Shown: piece after piece, positions 50,915-60,747 of the stretch
Layout of the letters: each line of letters opens with the position of its first letter
Numbering within the stretch: the first letter of the stretch is position 1
DNA from: Chryseobacterium gleum
Lineage (GTDB): Bacteria > Bacteroidota > Bacteroidia > Flavobacteriales > Flavobacteriaceae
Assembly (NCBI GenBank): GCA_945897915.1
Contig: CAMDGB010000003.1
Coordinates: 1-64,000 of the forward strand
DNA: 64,000 bases
Direction of reading: 5' to 3'
Translations under genes and position numbers: made by a program
The notes under the pieces: generated by a model
What the model was told of the DNA's origin: nothing
Database searches by the model: none
What the model saw: the letters and a program-made list of their open reading frames with translations, nothing else

Positions 50915-52231
50915 ATGAGTACAAAAACAATTCCTTACGTACCATACAAAGTTAAAGATATTTCTTTAGCAGCATGGGGAAGAAAAGAAATTTTATTAGC
51001 AGAAGCTGAAATGCCAGGTTTAATGGCGCTTAGAGAAGAGTTTGGTGCAAGTCAACCCTTAAAAGGAGCACGTGTTGCAGGATGTTTGCACATGACAATA
51101 CAAACAGCTGTTTTAATTGAAACATTAGTAGCTTTAGGAGCGGATGTTACTTGGTCTTCTTGTAATATTTTCTCTACTCAAGATCATGCTGCTGCTGCAA
51201 TTGCTGCTGCTGGAATTCAAGTTTACGCTTGGAAAGGTATGAATGAAGAAGAATTTGAGTGGTGTATTGAGCAAACGTTGTTCTTTGGTGAAGAACGTTC
51301 GCCGTTAAATATGATTTTAGATGATGGTGGTGATTTAACAAATTTAGTATTTGATAAATTTACTGAATTGGTTAAAGGAATTAGAGGTTTATCTGAAGAA
51401 ACTACAACTGGCGTTCACCGTTTATATGAAAGAATGAAAGCTGGAACTTTATACATGCCGGCTATTAACGTAAACGATTCAGTTACTAAATCTAAATTTG
51501 ACAACAAATATGGTTGTAAAGAATCTGCAGTAGATGCAGTTCGTAGAGCAACAGATACTATGTTAGCAGGAAAAAGAGTTGTGGTTTGCGGTTATGGAGA
51601 TGTTGGCAAAGGTACTGCAGCTTCTTTCCGTGGCGCGGGTTCTATTGTAACAGTTACTGAAATTGATCCAATTTGTGCCTTACAAGCTGCAATGGACGGT
51701 TTTGAAGTTAAAAAATTAGATACAGTAGTTGCTAATGCAGATATTGTAATTACTACAACTGGTAACAAAGACATCGTTCAAAGTCGTCATTTTGAAGCTA
51801 TGAAAGACAAGGCCATCGTTTGTAACATCGGACATTTCGATAATGAAATTGATATGGCTTGGTTAAACGGAAATTTTGGTCACACTAAAAACGAAGTAAA
51901 ACCACAGGTTGATATTTACACCGTTAACGGTAAAGAAGTTATTATTTTAGCCGAAGGACGTTTAGTAAACTTAGGTTGCGCTACAGGTCATCCAAGTTTT
52001 GTAATGAGTAACTCATTTACTAATCAAACTTTAGCACAATTAGAGTTATGGGAAAATAGCGCTAACTACAAAAATGAAGTATATATGTTGCCAAAACATT
52101 TAGATGAAAAAGTAGCGGCTTTACACCTTTCAAGATTAGGAGTAGAATTAGAGACATTACGTCAAGATCAGGCAGAATATATTGGTGTTGGAGTTCAAGG
52201 ACCATTTAAACCAGAATATTACAGATATTAA
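50915..52231 (+). CDS. ahcY: Adenosylhomocysteinase
   Basis: Hydrolyses S-adenosylhomocysteine to adenosine and homocysteine, keeping methylation going. 438 residues. Visible: [66 protein letters not shown], the NAD-binding loop [11 protein letters not shown], and the C-terminal PFKPEYYRY that contributes to the cofactor site of the next subunit. Cytoplasmic tetramer. Single-gene unit closed by a strong terminator. Confidence 0.98.
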   Translation: MSTKTIPYVPYKVKDISLAAWGRKEILLAEAEMPGLMALREEFGASQPLKGARVAGCLHMTIQTAVLIETLVALGADVTWSSCNIFSTQDHAAAAIAAAGIQVYAWKGMNEEEFEWCIEQTLFFGEERSPLNMILDDGGDLTNLVFDKFTELVKGIRGLSEETTTGVHRLYERMKAGTLYMPAINVNDSVTKSKFDNKYGCKESAVDAVRRATDTMLAGKRVVVCGYGDVGKGTAASFRGAGSIVTVTEIDPICALQAAMDGFEVKKLDTVVANADIVITTTGNKDIVQSRHFEAMKDKAIVCNIGHFDNEIDMAWLNGNFGHTKNEVKPQVDIYTVNGKEVIILAEGRLVNLGCATGHPSFVMSNSFTNQTLAQLELWENSANYKNEVYMLPKHLDEKVAALHLSRLGVELETLRQDQAEYIGVGVQGPFKPEYYRY

Positions 52232-52269
52232 TCTAGACTTTTTAGAAAGTTAGATTTTTAGATAATTAG

Positions 52270-52303
52270 AAAAACCCTTGCTGAAAAGCGAGGGTTTTTT
52301 TTG
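52270..52303 (+). terminator. Terminator of ahcY
   Basis: AAAACCCTTGCT, GAAA loop, AGCGAGGGTTTT (one wobble pair), then a T-run. Confidence 0.85.
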
Positions 52304-52320
52304 TTTATTTTTATTTTCAT

Positions 52321-52360
52321 AAAAAAAATCCCAAAAACCATATTGGAATTTGGGATTTTA
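52321..52360 (-). terminator. Terminator of rplU-rpmA
   Basis: The arms AAAATCCCA (52325-52333) and TGGGATTTT (52351-52359), with a U-run on the minus strand given by the A-run at 52319-52328. Located about 20 bp after rpmA. Confidence 0.7.
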
Positions 52361-52380
52361 ATTTTTGTATTTTAGATTTA

Positions 52381-52641
52381 TTATGCTTCGAATGGAAGTA
52401 TAGAAACCCAAGATTTGTTCTCACCTTTTTTCTGGAATTTTACAACTCCATCTACTTTAGCATGTAAAGTATGGTCTTTTCCCATGTAAACGTTTTCACC
52501 TGGGTTGTGTTTTGAACCTCTTTGTCTTACAATGATATTTCCTGCAATAGCAGCTTGACCACCATAAATCTTAACGCCTAAACGTTTTGATTCTGATTCT
52601 CTACCATTCTTCGAACTACCGACACCTTTTTTATGAGCCAT
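52381..52641 (-). CDS. rpmA: 50S ribosomal protein L27
   Basis: 86 residues: [42 protein letters not shown] and [17 protein letters not shown] are the L27 signature. It begins directly with MAHKKG, so no cleaved N-terminal extension as in Firmicutes. The N-terminus reaches the peptidyl transferase centre. Second gene of the rplU-rpmA operon. Confidence 0.98.
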   Translation of the reverse strand: MAHKKGVGSSKNGRESESKRLGVKIYGGQAAIAGNIIVRQRGSKHNPGENVYMGKDHTLHAKVDGVVKFQKKGENKSWVSILPFEA

Positions 52642-52659
52642 GACGTTATATTTTAAATG

Positions 52660-53130
52660 TTATTCTTCAGTTTTTGGTTTTTTTGCTTTAGTAGCTTTAG
52701 GTTTTACTTCTTCAGTAACCGTTTCTACTTCAACAGCAGCTTTTTTTGTTGCTTTCGGAGCCGCTTCTTTTTTCGGAGCTGCTTCTTTCTTAGGAGCTAC
52801 TTCTTTTTTTGAAGCGCCAGATGCAAGGATGTTCTCAATGATAATTTGAGTAAATGCTTGTCTGTGACCGTTTTTCTTTTTGTAACCTTTTCTTCTTTTC
52901 TTTTTAAATACGATTACTTTATCACCTTTAAGGTGTTGTAATACTTTGGCTTCAACAGAAGCTCCTTCTATAGCTGGGGCGCCTAATGTTAATGCTCCGC
53001 CGTTGTCAATTAATAAGACTTTTTCAAAAGAAACTTTTGCGTCTACATCATTTGCTAAACGGTGAACAAATAACCTTTGGTCTTTGCTTACTTTAAATTG
53101 TTGCCCTGCTATCTCTACGATTGCGTACAT
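52660..53130 (-). CDS. rplU: 50S ribosomal protein L21 with Ala/Lys/Pro-rich C-terminal extension
   Basis: 156 residues, of which about 103 are the normal L21 (MYAIVEIAGQQFKVSKDQRL, VFKKKRRKGYKKKNGHRQ). The extension of about 50 residues contains near-tandem KKEAAPKKEAAPK units and ends in a run of K, A, T, P and E. The repeat is also visible in DNA (52740-52805, GCTTCTTT.. phrases). Such low-complexity tails on L21 are known from Flavobacteriaceae. First gene of rplU-rpmA. Confidence 0.96.
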   Translation of the reverse strand: MYAIVEIAGQQFKVSKDQRLFVHRLANDVDAKVSFEKVLLIDNGGALTLGAPAIEGASVEAKVLQHLKGDKVIVFKKKRRKGYKKKNGHRQAFTQIIIENILASGASKKEVAPKKEAAPKKEAAPKATKKAAVEVETVTEEVKPKATKAKKPKTEE

Positions 53131-53164
53131 AACAATGTGTTTAAATTATTATTTTTTAAGTCTG

Positions 53165-53194
53165 CAAATATATAACTATTTATTAAATCTGCAA
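53165..53194 (-). promoter_or_regulatory. Promoter of rplU-rpmA
   Basis: Minus strand: TTG (53194-53192), a 19-bp spacer, TATATTTG (53172-53165). The rplU start codon is 35 bp downstream. Confidence 0.7.
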
Positions 53195-53310
53195 CATTAC
53201 TTTTCTTTTTTATACGAATAAAATAAAATTTGAAATATTTTTCATTTTCTGTGTAACAATTTATATCTTTCGCCTACCAATATTTATCATTTATTATTAT
53301 AAGACTAATT

Positions 53311-54636
53311 ATGAAAAAAACATTAATGGCTTTAGGAACAATAGCAATGTTAGGAAGCACAGCAAATGCTCAGAAAGTAGCATTTGAAGAATTTGATTTA
53401 GATAACGGTTTACACGTGGTTCTTCATCAAGATAATTCTGCACCAGTTATTATTACATCAGTAATGTATCACGTAGGTGCAAAGGATGAACAACCAAATC
53501 GTACGGGTTTTGCGCACTTTTTTGAACATTTATTGTTTGAAGGTACCAAAAACATCGAAAGAGGAGAATGGTTTAAAATTGTTACTGCCAATGGTGGTCA
53601 AAATAACGCCAACACTTCAGATGATAGAACGTATTATTACGAAGTTTTCCCATCAAATAATTTAGAGTTAGCTATTTGGATGGAATCTGAAAGATTAATG
53701 CACCCTGTAATTAACCAAATTGGTGTTGACACTCAAAACGAGGTAGTTAAAGAAGAAAAACGTTTACGAATTGATAACCAACCTTATGGAAATATTTTTA
53801 AAGCGATTAAACAAAATTTATTTAAAAATCATCCTTACCGTTGGACAACAATTGGTGAAATGGAACATTTAGATTCGGCTACTTTAGAAGAATTTCAAGC
53901 GTTTAACAAAAAGTTTTATGTGCCAAACAATGCAGTTTTAGTAGTTGCTGGTCAGTTTGATGCTACACAAGCTAAAGATTGGATTAAAAAATATTTTGGA
54001 TCTATTCCAAAAGGCGCACCTGTAGCTAGACAAAAATTTGAAGAAGCTCCAATTAATGAAACTATTAAAGCCACTTGGGAAGACCCAAATGTGCAATTAC
54101 CAATGACTTTAGCAGCGTACAGAACGCCTTCAATGAAAACAAAAGATGCGCGTGTTTTAGATATGATTTCAACTTATTTATCAGATGGTAAAAGTTCTAA
54201 ATTATACAAAAAAATGGTAGATGAGAAGAAAGTAGCGCTTCAAGTAGGGGCGTTTAGTAATTCTCAAGAAGATTACGGACAATATATTATTTACAGTTTG
54301 CCGTTAGGTGATGTTTCGTCTGAAAGTTTATTAAAAGAAATTGATGAAGAAATTGTAAATATGCAAAATAATTTAATTTCTGAGAACGATTTTCAAAAGC
54401 TTCAAAACAAATTTGAAAACAACTATGTAAGTTCAAATGCAACTGTAGAAGGTATTGCAGAAAATTTAGCTTCATACTATTTATTATACGGTGATATTAA
54501 TTTGGTAAACACTGAAATTGAAATTTACCGTTCTATCACAAGAGAAGATATTAAAGAAGTTGCAAAAAAATATTTAAATCCAAACCAACGTTTGATTTTA
54601 AATTATGGTCCTGCAAAAGAAAAAACAGCTAAATAA
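53311..54636 (+). CDS. M16 family zinc metallopeptidase (active subunit)
   Basis: 441 residues with signal peptide (cleavage near ANAQK). The inverted zinc motif HxxEH is intact: His69, Glu72, His73 in AHFFEHLLFEGTKN, and the downstream Glu is in NEVVKEEKRLRID. The M16 C-terminal domain follows (PVARQKFEEAP, LDMISTYLSDGKSSKLYKKM). Periplasmic. It is coupled to the second, inactive M16 gene 8 bp away, as in PqqL/YmxG-type heterodimers. Confidence 0.94.
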   Translation: MKKTLMALGTIAMLGSTANAQKVAFEEFDLDNGLHVVLHQDNSAPVIITSVMYHVGAKDEQPNRTGFAHFFEHLLFEGTKNIERGEWFKIVTANGGQNNANTSDDRTYYYEVFPSNNLELAIWMESERLMHPVINQIGVDTQNEVVKEEKRLRIDNQPYGNIFKAIKQNLFKNHPYRWTTIGEMEHLDSATLEEFQAFNKKFYVPNNAVLVVAGQFDATQAKDWIKKYFGSIPKGAPVARQKFEEAPINETIKATWEDPNVQLPMTLAAYRTPSMKTKDARVLDMISTYLSDGKSSKLYKKMVDEKKVALQVGAFSNSQEDYGQYIIYSLPLGDVSSESLLKEIDEEIVNMQNNLISENDFQKLQNKFENNYVSSNATVEGIAENLASYYLLYGDINLVNTEIEIYRSITREDIKEVAKKYLNPNQRLILNYGPAKEKTAK

Positions 54637-54643
54637 TTTTACC

Positions 54644-56704
54644 ATGAAAAAGTATTTATACATCGCATTCAGTTTATTACTAACAATAACTATGCAAGCA
54701 CAAGACAGACCAATGCCTAAACAAGGCCCAGCACCATCAATTAATATTAAAAAACCTGTAACATTTGTGTTAGAAAATGGTTTGAAAGTATTAGTTGTTG
54801 AAAACAATAAATTACCACGCGTTTCTTATAATTTAACTTTAGACAATACTCCGTTTGCGGAAGGAAGTAAAAAAGGAGTTACTGATTTAGTAAGTTCGAT
54901 GATCGGAAATGCTACAGAATCTATTTCTAAAGATAAATTTAATGAAGAAATCGATTTTTTAGGCGCTAATATTAATTTTTACGAATCTGGTGCTTCTGCA
55001 AATGGTTTGTCAAGATATTCGGCTAGAATTTTAGAATTATTAGCTGATGGTGCTTTAAATCCATTATTTACTCAAGAAGATTTCGACGCTGAAAGAGCTA
55101 AATTAATTGAAGGATTAAAAGCGGATGAAAAAAGCGCTTCTGCAATTGCAGGTCGTGTTCAAAATGTTTTAACGTACGGAAAAGAACATTATAATGGTGA
55201 ATTCACTTCTGAAGAAACATTGAAAAATGTAACTTTACAAGACGTAATCAATCATTACAACACGTATTTCGTTCCAGCTAATGCTTATTTAGTAGTAATT
55301 GGGGACGTAAAAACCAAAGATGTTAAGAAAAAAGTACAACAATTATTTGGAGCCGATGTTTGGAAAACAGCTTCTGCACCAAATTTAACTTACAACGACC
55401 CAACGGATTTACAATATTCTCAAATTAATTTTGTTGATGTGCCTAATGCAGTTCAATCTGAAATTGCATTGATCAACTTATCAAAATTAAAAATGACGGA
55501 TAAAGATTATTTCGCTGCTATTTTAGCTAACCAAATTCTTGGTGGTGGTGGAGAAGGTCGTTTGTTCTTAAACTTAAGAGAAAAACACGGTTGGACATAC
55601 GGTTCGTATTCTAATTTAGGAGCAAGTAAATATATTTCTAAATTTTCTTCTACTGCTTCAGTTAGAAATGCTGTAACAGATAGTGCTGTTGTAGAAATTT
55701 TTAATGAATTGAAAAAAATCAGAATGGATTTAGTATCCGAAGAAGATTTAAAAAATGCTAAAGCAAAATACATTGGAAACTTTGTTATGCAAATTGAAAA
55801 ACCAGCAACTATTGCTCGTTATGCTTTAAACATTAAGACATTAGGTTTACCAGAAGATTTTTACGAAAATTATGTAAAAAACATCAATGCAGTAACTCCA
55901 GAAGATGTTAAAAATGCTGCTAATAAATATTTCTTAGCAAATAATACTAGAGTTGTAATTGTTGGTAAAGCCGCTGATGTTTTACCAGGTTTAGAAGCCA
56001 TGAGTGCAAAAGAGAAAATGCCAATTTTCTATTTTGATAAATACGGAAGCAAAGTTGACAAACCAGTTGTGAAAAAAGATATTCCTGCAGGAGTAACGGC
56101 TCAATCTGTTGTTAAAAATTACATTGATGCTATTGGTGGAGAAAAAGCTTTAAAAGCCGTTAAAACTGTTTTAGTAACTGCTAAAGGAACTATTCAAGGT
56201 CGTTCATTAGATATGGTTTCTAAATTTTCCAACAAAGGAATGTTAACTTCTGATATTTCAATGGGCGGAATGTCTATGATGAAACAAGTTATTGGAGATA
56301 AAACCGGATATCAAACCGTACAAGGTCAGAAAAAAGCTATTGAAGGTGAAGAATTAGTAAAAGAGAAAAAAGACGCGGTTCCTTTTGTTGAATTAAGCTT
56401 TTTATCAGATAAAACAATTGTTTTAAGCGGAATAGAATCTCTTAATGGTCAAGATGCTTATGCAATCCAAGTTGGTACAAGTAAATATTTTTATGATGTA
56501 AAAACAGGATTAAGAGTAGCTACTGAAAACGAATCAGGTGAAGGTGCTGAAAAACGTAAAACAATGACTTACTATGCTGATTATGTTGATGTAAAAGGAA
56601 TTAAATTTCCATATAAAATGACAATAGATGTTGGAATGCCTTTAGAATTTATTACACAAGATGTAAAAATTAATGAAGGAGTTACAGAAAAAGATTTCGA
56701 ATAA
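54644..56704 (+). CDS. M16 family peptidase-like protein without zinc motif (partner subunit)
   Basis: The start at 54644 (MKKYLYIAFSLLLTITMQAQ) gives a signal peptide; the frame from 54605 would overlap the preceding gene. 686 residues. The first two M16 domains are present, but the HxxEH site is replaced (GVTDLVSSMIGN), so it is presumably the regulatory half of the pair. The C-terminal region from about residue 485 (KNYIDAIGGEKALKAVKTVL) is an additional domain of the outer-membrane-lipoprotein-sorting type. It ends at a terminator. Confidence 0.92.
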   Translation: MKKYLYIAFSLLLTITMQAQDRPMPKQGPAPSINIKKPVTFVLENGLKVLVVENNKLPRVSYNLTLDNTPFAEGSKKGVTDLVSSMIGNATESISKDKFNEEIDFLGANINFYESGASANGLSRYSARILELLADGALNPLFTQEDFDAERAKLIEGLKADEKSASAIAGRVQNVLTYGKEHYNGEFTSEETLKNVTLQDVINHYNTYFVPANAYLVVIGDVKTKDVKKKVQQLFGADVWKTASAPNLTYNDPTDLQYSQINFVDVPNAVQSEIALINLSKLKMTDKDYFAAILANQILGGGGEGRLFLNLREKHGWTYGSYSNLGASKYISKFSSTASVRNAVTDSAVVEIFNELKKIRMDLVSEEDLKNAKAKYIGNFVMQIEKPATIARYALNIKTLGLPEDFYENYVKNINAVTPEDVKNAANKYFLANNTRVVIVGKAADVLPGLEAMSAKEKMPIFYFDKYGSKVDKPVVKKDIPAGVTAQSVVKNYIDAIGGEKALKAVKTVLVTAKGTIQGRSLDMVSKFSNKGMLTSDISMGGMSMMKQVIGDKTGYQTVQGQKKAIEGEELVKEKKDAVPFVELSFLSDKTIVLSGIESLNGQDAYAIQVGTSKYFYDVKTGLRVATENESGEGAEKRKTMTYYADYVDVKGIKFPYKMTIDVGMPLEFITQDVKINEGVTEKDFE

Positions 56705-56722
56705 ATTTATTTTTTGAAAATG

Positions 56723-56753
56723 AAAAAGGATTGCGAAAGCAATCCTTTTTTTA
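56723..56753 (+). terminator. Terminator of the M16 pair
   Basis: AAAAAGGATTGC, GAAA tetraloop, GCAATCCTTTTT, then more T. Confidence 0.88.
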
Positions 56754-56764
56754 TGCAATAAATT

Positions 56765-57658
56765 TTATTTTCTATTTGTAATATAAACGCCAAACAAAAT
56801 AATTATGGTTCCTAAAACTTGTAATAAAGTAACGCCTTCGTTAAAAATTACACTCCATATTGTAGCTACAACAGGTATCAAATAAGTTACATTTGAAGCA
56901 AAAATAGGAGAAGACATTTGTATGAGTTTGTAAAAATATATATTAGCTAACCCTGTGCCAACTATTCCTAAAATTGCCACATAAATTAAAGGATGAATAG
57001 TATCAGTAATACCAATGCCTTCTGCGGTGTTTTGAATGGTTTGAAAATCATAACCCGTAAAAGATAAAATTAACAAAGCAGGAATAAGAAGAAAAGCAAA
57101 ATTTCCAACAGTAATGCCAATTGGTGACACGTCAAATAAATACTTTTTCACCATATTAATGTTAGCGGCATAACACCAAGAAGCTATAATTACCAATAAT
57201 GCAAACCAATAATTTTTTGATGGATTTCCTGAAGCTCCTGCATAAACTAATATCAAACAACCAATAATACCAATTAGTAACCCGTAAATTTGTTTTCTTT
57301 TAAACGTGAGTCCGAAAAAAACACTTCCTATAATCAATGTATTTAATGGTGTAAACGAGTTTAAAGTTGAACTAATAGAACTACTAATTTGTGTTTGTGC
57401 CAATGCAAAAAGAAAAATAGGGAAGAAGTTACCTAATAGTCCGGCTATAATAATGTACTTCATTTTCTTTTTTTCTATTTTAAATAGTTCTTTTCCTGCT
57501 ATAAATAGTAAAAATACGGAAGTAAAAAGTATTCGATACGCGCCCAATTGATAAGGATTCATGCCACCATCTAAGCCTTTTTTCATTAAAATAAATGAAC
57601 TACCCCAGACTATTGCTAAAACTAGCAATATAAACCATTTTGAATTTTGAATTTTCAT
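56765..57658 (-). CDS. EamA/DMT-family transporter
   Basis: A 297-residue inner membrane protein with ten hydrophobic helices in two EamA repeats. The first repeat carries VWGSSFILMKKGL and PYQLGAYRILFTSVFLLFI; the second SSPIFASNVTYLIPVVATIW and FNEGVTLLQVLGTIIILFGVY. Drug/metabolite transporters of this kind export amino acids or other small metabolites, but the substrate cannot be told from sequence. Downstream of tsf on the same strand, after a perfect terminator palindrome. Confidence 0.9.
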   Translation of the reverse strand: MKIQNSKWFILLVLAIVWGSSFILMKKGLDGGMNPYQLGAYRILFTSVFLLFIAGKELFKIEKKKMKYIIIAGLLGNFFPIFLFALAQTQISSSISSTLNSFTPLNTLIIGSVFFGLTFKRKQIYGLLIGIIGCLILVYAGASGNPSKNYWFALLVIIASWCYAANINMVKKYLFDVSPIGITVGNFAFLLIPALLILSFTGYDFQTIQNTAEGIGITDTIHPLIYVAILGIVGTGLANIYFYKLIQMSSPIFASNVTYLIPVVATIWSVIFNEGVTLLQVLGTIIILFGVYITNRK

Positions 57659-57667
57659 AAAATTTGT

Positions 57668-57700
57668 AAAAAAATAAGGCTGTCAAATTTGACAGCCTTA
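57668..57700 (-). terminator. Terminator of rplM-rpsI-rpsB-tsf
   Basis: A 26-bp perfect palindrome, the minus-strand arms AAGGCTGTCAAA / TTTGACAGCCTT flanked by T/A (57675-57700), with a U-run on the minus strand. It separates tsf from the EamA gene. Confidence 0.85.
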
Positions 57701-57724
57701 AAGGTATAATTATTTTTAAGAATA

Positions 57725-58549
57725 TTATCCTAGAGCGGCTCTTTTGAAACCAGTTACTTTTAAATCTGCATTTACAGATTTAATATAAGCAGCCACACTA
57801 ATTGAACTATCTTTAATGTAATCTTGGTTTACTAAAGTATTGTCTTTAAAGAAACGTCCTAATTTCCCTTTAGCGATGTTTTCAATCATAGCTTCTGGTT
57901 TACCCTCAGTACGTAACATGTCTTTAGCAATTTCTATTTCCTTAGCAATAGTTTCTGCATTAACACCCGCTTCATCTAAAGCGATTGGTGCCATTGCAGC
58001 CGCTTGCATAGCAATGTTTCTTGCAGCTTCAGCACCGCCATCAACATTTGCAGATAAAGCCACTAAAGTAGCAATTCCATTTCCAGCGTGAATGTATGAG
58101 TTTATAAAGGCACCTTCTAATCTTTCGAAAGCACCAATTTCAATTTTTTCACCAATAACACCTGTTTGCTCAATCAATTTTTCAGCAACAGTAATTCCAC
58201 CAAAATCAGAAGCTAAGAAAGCGTCTTTATCTGTAAAATTTAAAGCTAAGTTTGCAAAATCATTTGCTAATTTTACGAAACCTTCATTTTTTCCTACGAA
58301 GTCTGTTTCACAATTTAAAGATATTACAACACCAGCAGTATTATCGCTATTTACAACAGCAATAACAGCACCTTCTGTAGATTCTCTATCTGAACGGTTT
58401 GCGGCAACTTTTTGACCTTTTTTTCTTAAAATTTCAATGGCTAATTCAAAATTACCTTCAGCTTCAACTAAAGCTTTTTTGCAATCCATCATACCAGCAC
58501 CGGTTGTAGTTCTTAATTTGTTAACTTCAGCAGCAGTTATATTTGACAT
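57725..58549 (-). CDS. tsf: Translation elongation factor Ts
   Basis: GDP exchange factor for EF-Tu. 274 residues, normal. The N-terminal UBA domain (AAEVNKLRTTTGAGMMDCKKAL, VEAEGNFELAIEILRKKGQ) and the core motif CETDFVGKNEGFVKLAN are visible. Last gene of the rplM-rpsI-rpsB-tsf cluster, with about 140 bp from rpsB containing a long imperfect inverted repeat (58587-58682). Confidence 0.97.
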   Translation of the reverse strand: MSNITAAEVNKLRTTTGAGMMDCKKALVEAEGNFELAIEILRKKGQKVAANRSDRESTEGAVIAVVNSDNTAGVVISLNCETDFVGKNEGFVKLANDFANLALNFTDKDAFLASDFGGITVAEKLIEQTGVIGEKIEIGAFERLEGAFINSYIHAGNGIATLVALSANVDGGAEAARNIAMQAAAMAPIALDEAGVNAETIAKEIEIAKDMLRTEGKPEAMIENIAKGKLGRFFKDNTLVNQDYIKDSSISVAAYIKSVNADLKVTGFKRAALG

Positions 58550-58687
58550 TTTATTTTATTTTAGATTATTAATGTAAAAAAAGAAATTCCAATCGTATAA
58601 TTCCAAATTCCAGTTTTATATAATTTATAACAAATGGTTAATAAATTAGTTTGGAGTTTGGAATTATACTTTCGGAATTTTTAGTAT

Positions 58688-59515
58688 TTATGCTTCAGTT
58701 GAAGTTTCTTCAGCCTGAATTTCAGCTACTGGAGCTTCTTCAGTTGAGGTTTCTTCGGTCTGAATTTCAGCTACTGGAGCTGCTTCAGCTTTAGTTTCTT
58801 CAGTTGAGGTTTCATCTTTGTCTGATTTTCTTTCAGACAAACCTTCTATAATTGAAGCAGTCACTAAAGATAAAATTTTATCGATTGATTTAGAAGCGTC
58901 ATCGTTAGCAGGAATAACATACTCAACCAAACGTGGGTCAGAGTTTGTATCAACCATTGCGAAAACTGGAATGTTTAACTTTTTTGCTTCTTTTACCGCG
59001 ATGTGTTCAGCTTTAATATCAACTACAAATAATGCAGCAGGAATTCTTGACATGTCAGCAATTGAACCTAAGTTCTTGTCTAATTTTGCTCTTAAACGAT
59101 CTACTTGTAAACGTTCCTTTTTTGAAAGTGTCATGAAAGTACCGTCTTTTTTCATTCTATCAATAGAAGCCATTTTTTTAATCGCTTTTCTAATAGTTAT
59201 GAAATTGGTTAACATTCCACCAGGCCATCTTTCAGTGATGTAAGGCATGTTACAAGCAGCAGCTTTTTCAGCAACTATGTCTTTTGCTTGTTTTTTGGTA
59301 GCTACGAAAAGTATTTTTCTACCAGATGCTGCAATACTCTTTAAAGCATCATTCGCTTCTTCAATTTTTGCAGCAGTTTTATATAGGTTAATGATATGAA
59401 TACCATTACGTTCCATATAAATGTAAGGGGCCATGTTTGGATCCCATTTACGAGTCATGTGTCCGAAATGTACACCAGCCTCTAATAATTCTTTAACGTC
59501 AATTTTGTTTGCCAT
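58688..59515 (-). CDS. rpsB: 30S ribosomal protein S2 with repetitive acidic C-terminus
   Basis: 275 residues. The S2 core (to about residue 228) is intact: VKELLEAGVHFGHMTRKWDP, TKKQAKDIVAEKAAAC, RWPGGMLTNFITIRKAI and NIPVFAMVDTNSDPRLVEYVIPAND. The last 45 residues are a Glu/Thr/Ala tail with the unit TSTEEAPVAEIQAEE repeated about twice; the same repeat appears in DNA at 58690-58800. Leader of 180 bp to rpsI holds no gene; a hairpin (59673-59695) lies around the rpsI stop. Confidence 0.96.
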   Translation of the reverse strand: MANKIDVKELLEAGVHFGHMTRKWDPNMAPYIYMERNGIHIINLYKTAAKIEEANDALKSIAASGRKILFVATKKQAKDIVAEKAAACNMPYITERWPGGMLTNFITIRKAIKKMASIDRMKKDGTFMTLSKKERLQVDRLRAKLDKNLGSIADMSRIPAALFVVDIKAEHIAVKEAKKLNIPVFAMVDTNSDPRLVEYVIPANDDASKSIDKILSLVTASIIEGLSERKSDKDETSTEETKAEAAPVAEIQTEETSTEEAPVAEIQAEETSTEA

Positions 59516-59694
59516 TTTGTAATAGTTTACGTTCCGTGTTCTAGCAATGTTCCTTTTGGCTTAAAGCTTTAGGCTTCATTTAGATGCTAAACTAATTTCT
59601 TTTTCAATAAAAAGAAATATCGACAACTTGATTTTTAATTTCTAATTTAATTGTAAAAAAGGTTCTGAAAATATATTCTGATAAATACAGAATA

Positions 59695-60081
59695 TTAACG
59701 TTTTGAGAATTGGAATCTCTTACGTGCTTTCTTCTGACCGAATTTTTTACGTTCTACCATTCTTGGATCTCTTGTTAGTAATCCTTCTGGTTTTAATACC
59801 AATCTGTTTTCTGCTTCTACTTCGCACATTGCTCTTGCAATTGCCATTCTTACAGCTTCTGCTTGACCAGTTGCTCCACCACCATACACATTAATTTTAA
59901 CATCAAAATTGTTTTCGTTGTTAGTTAATGTTAAGGCTTGTTTTACTTTGTACTGCAATGTTGCAGTTGGAAAGTATACAGCAAACTCTCTTTTGTTAAC
60001 TGTAATGTTACCAGTTCCTTCTGAAACATAAACACGTGCTACTGCACATTTTCTTCTTCCGATTTTGTGAATTACTCCCAT
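59695..60081 (-). CDS. rpsI: 30S ribosomal protein S9
   Basis: 128 residues: GRRKCAVARVYVSEGTG, KINVYGGGATGQAEAVRMAI and the C-terminal KKFGQKKARKRFQFSKR with the final Lys-Arg that touches P-site tRNA. It starts at the stop codon of rplM (1-bp overlap). Confidence 0.98.
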   Translation of the reverse strand: MGVIHKIGRRKCAVARVYVSEGTGNITVNKREFAVYFPTATLQYKVKQALTLTNNENNFDVKINVYGGGATGQAEAVRMAIARAMCEVEAENRLVLKPEGLLTRDPRMVERKKFGQKKARKRFQFSKR

Positions 60082-60536
60082 TACTTAAGATCGTTTAGGT
60101 TAACGGCTTTAGGAGTTTGTGCGGCATGTTTGTGCGCATCTCCAACGTTAACATTTAAATTACGGAATAATTGTGCTCCTAATTTGTTTTTAGGCAACAT
60201 TCCTTTAACTGCTTTTTCTACTAATAATGCAGGATTTTTTTGTTGCATTACTTTTGCAGTTAGACTTCTTTGTCCTCCTGGATAACCTGTGTGACGGATG
60301 TACGTTTTCTCATCCAATTTGTTTCCAGTAAGATTGATTTTTTCTGCGTTAATAACAATCACGTTATCTCCACAGTCAACATGCGGCGTATAACTTGGCT
60401 TGTATTTACCTCTTAATAACATAGCTACTTTAGAAGCAAAACGACCTAAGTTATGACCTTCAGCATCTACAACAACCCACTGCTTATCTGCAGTAGCTTT
60501 GTTTGCCGAAATCGTCTTGTAGCTTAATGTGTTCAC
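60081..60536 (-). CDS. rplM: 50S ribosomal protein L13
   Basis: 151 residues: WVVVDAEGHNLGRFASKVAMLLRGK, YTPHVDCGDNVIVINAEKI and KAVKGMLPKNKLG are the L13 signature. First gene of rplM-rpsI-rpsB-tsf. Its promoter lies at 60595-60624 and the leader of about 50 bp has no obvious hairpin. Confidence 0.98.
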   Translation of the reverse strand: MNTLSYKTISANKATADKQWVVVDAEGHNLGRFASKVAMLLRGKYKPSYTPHVDCGDNVIVINAEKINLTGNKLDEKTYIRHTGYPGGQRSLTAKVMQQKNPALLVEKAVKGMLPKNKLGAQLFRNLNVNVGDAHKHAAQTPKAVNLNDLK

Positions 60537-60594
60537 AATACTAATTTTTAATTAAACATTCCATTCCTATTCCCAAACTTAGGGATTAGGGGTG

Positions 60595-60624
60595 CAAAAG
60601 TACAATTATTTATTAAAATTACAA
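60595..60624 (-). promoter_or_regulatory. Promoter of the rplM operon
   Basis: Minus strand: TTG (60624-60622), a 19-bp spacer, TACTTTTG (60602-60595), as expected for a strong Bacteroidota promoter. The rplM start codon is about 59 bp downstream. Confidence 0.7.
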
Positions 60625-60747
60625 ACTCTAAACTAAAATTCTTTTATATTGATTTTGAACCCATTAAAAGAGGTTATAAAATATATTCATTTTATAAGGT
60701 TCTTTTCGATGATTTTTTATATTTTTGAATTTGAAATAGTATAAAAA

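Noticed and set aside
53311-56704. Frameshift splitting one M16 protease into two genes
   Set aside because: Each protein has its own signal peptide and complete domains; paired active/inactive M16 genes are normal in Bacteroidota.
59516-59694. Ribosomal-protein autoregulatory leader of rpsB
   Set aside because: The 179-bp gap has only short AT-rich inverted repeats and no structure that I can match to a known r-protein leader; not supported enough to list.
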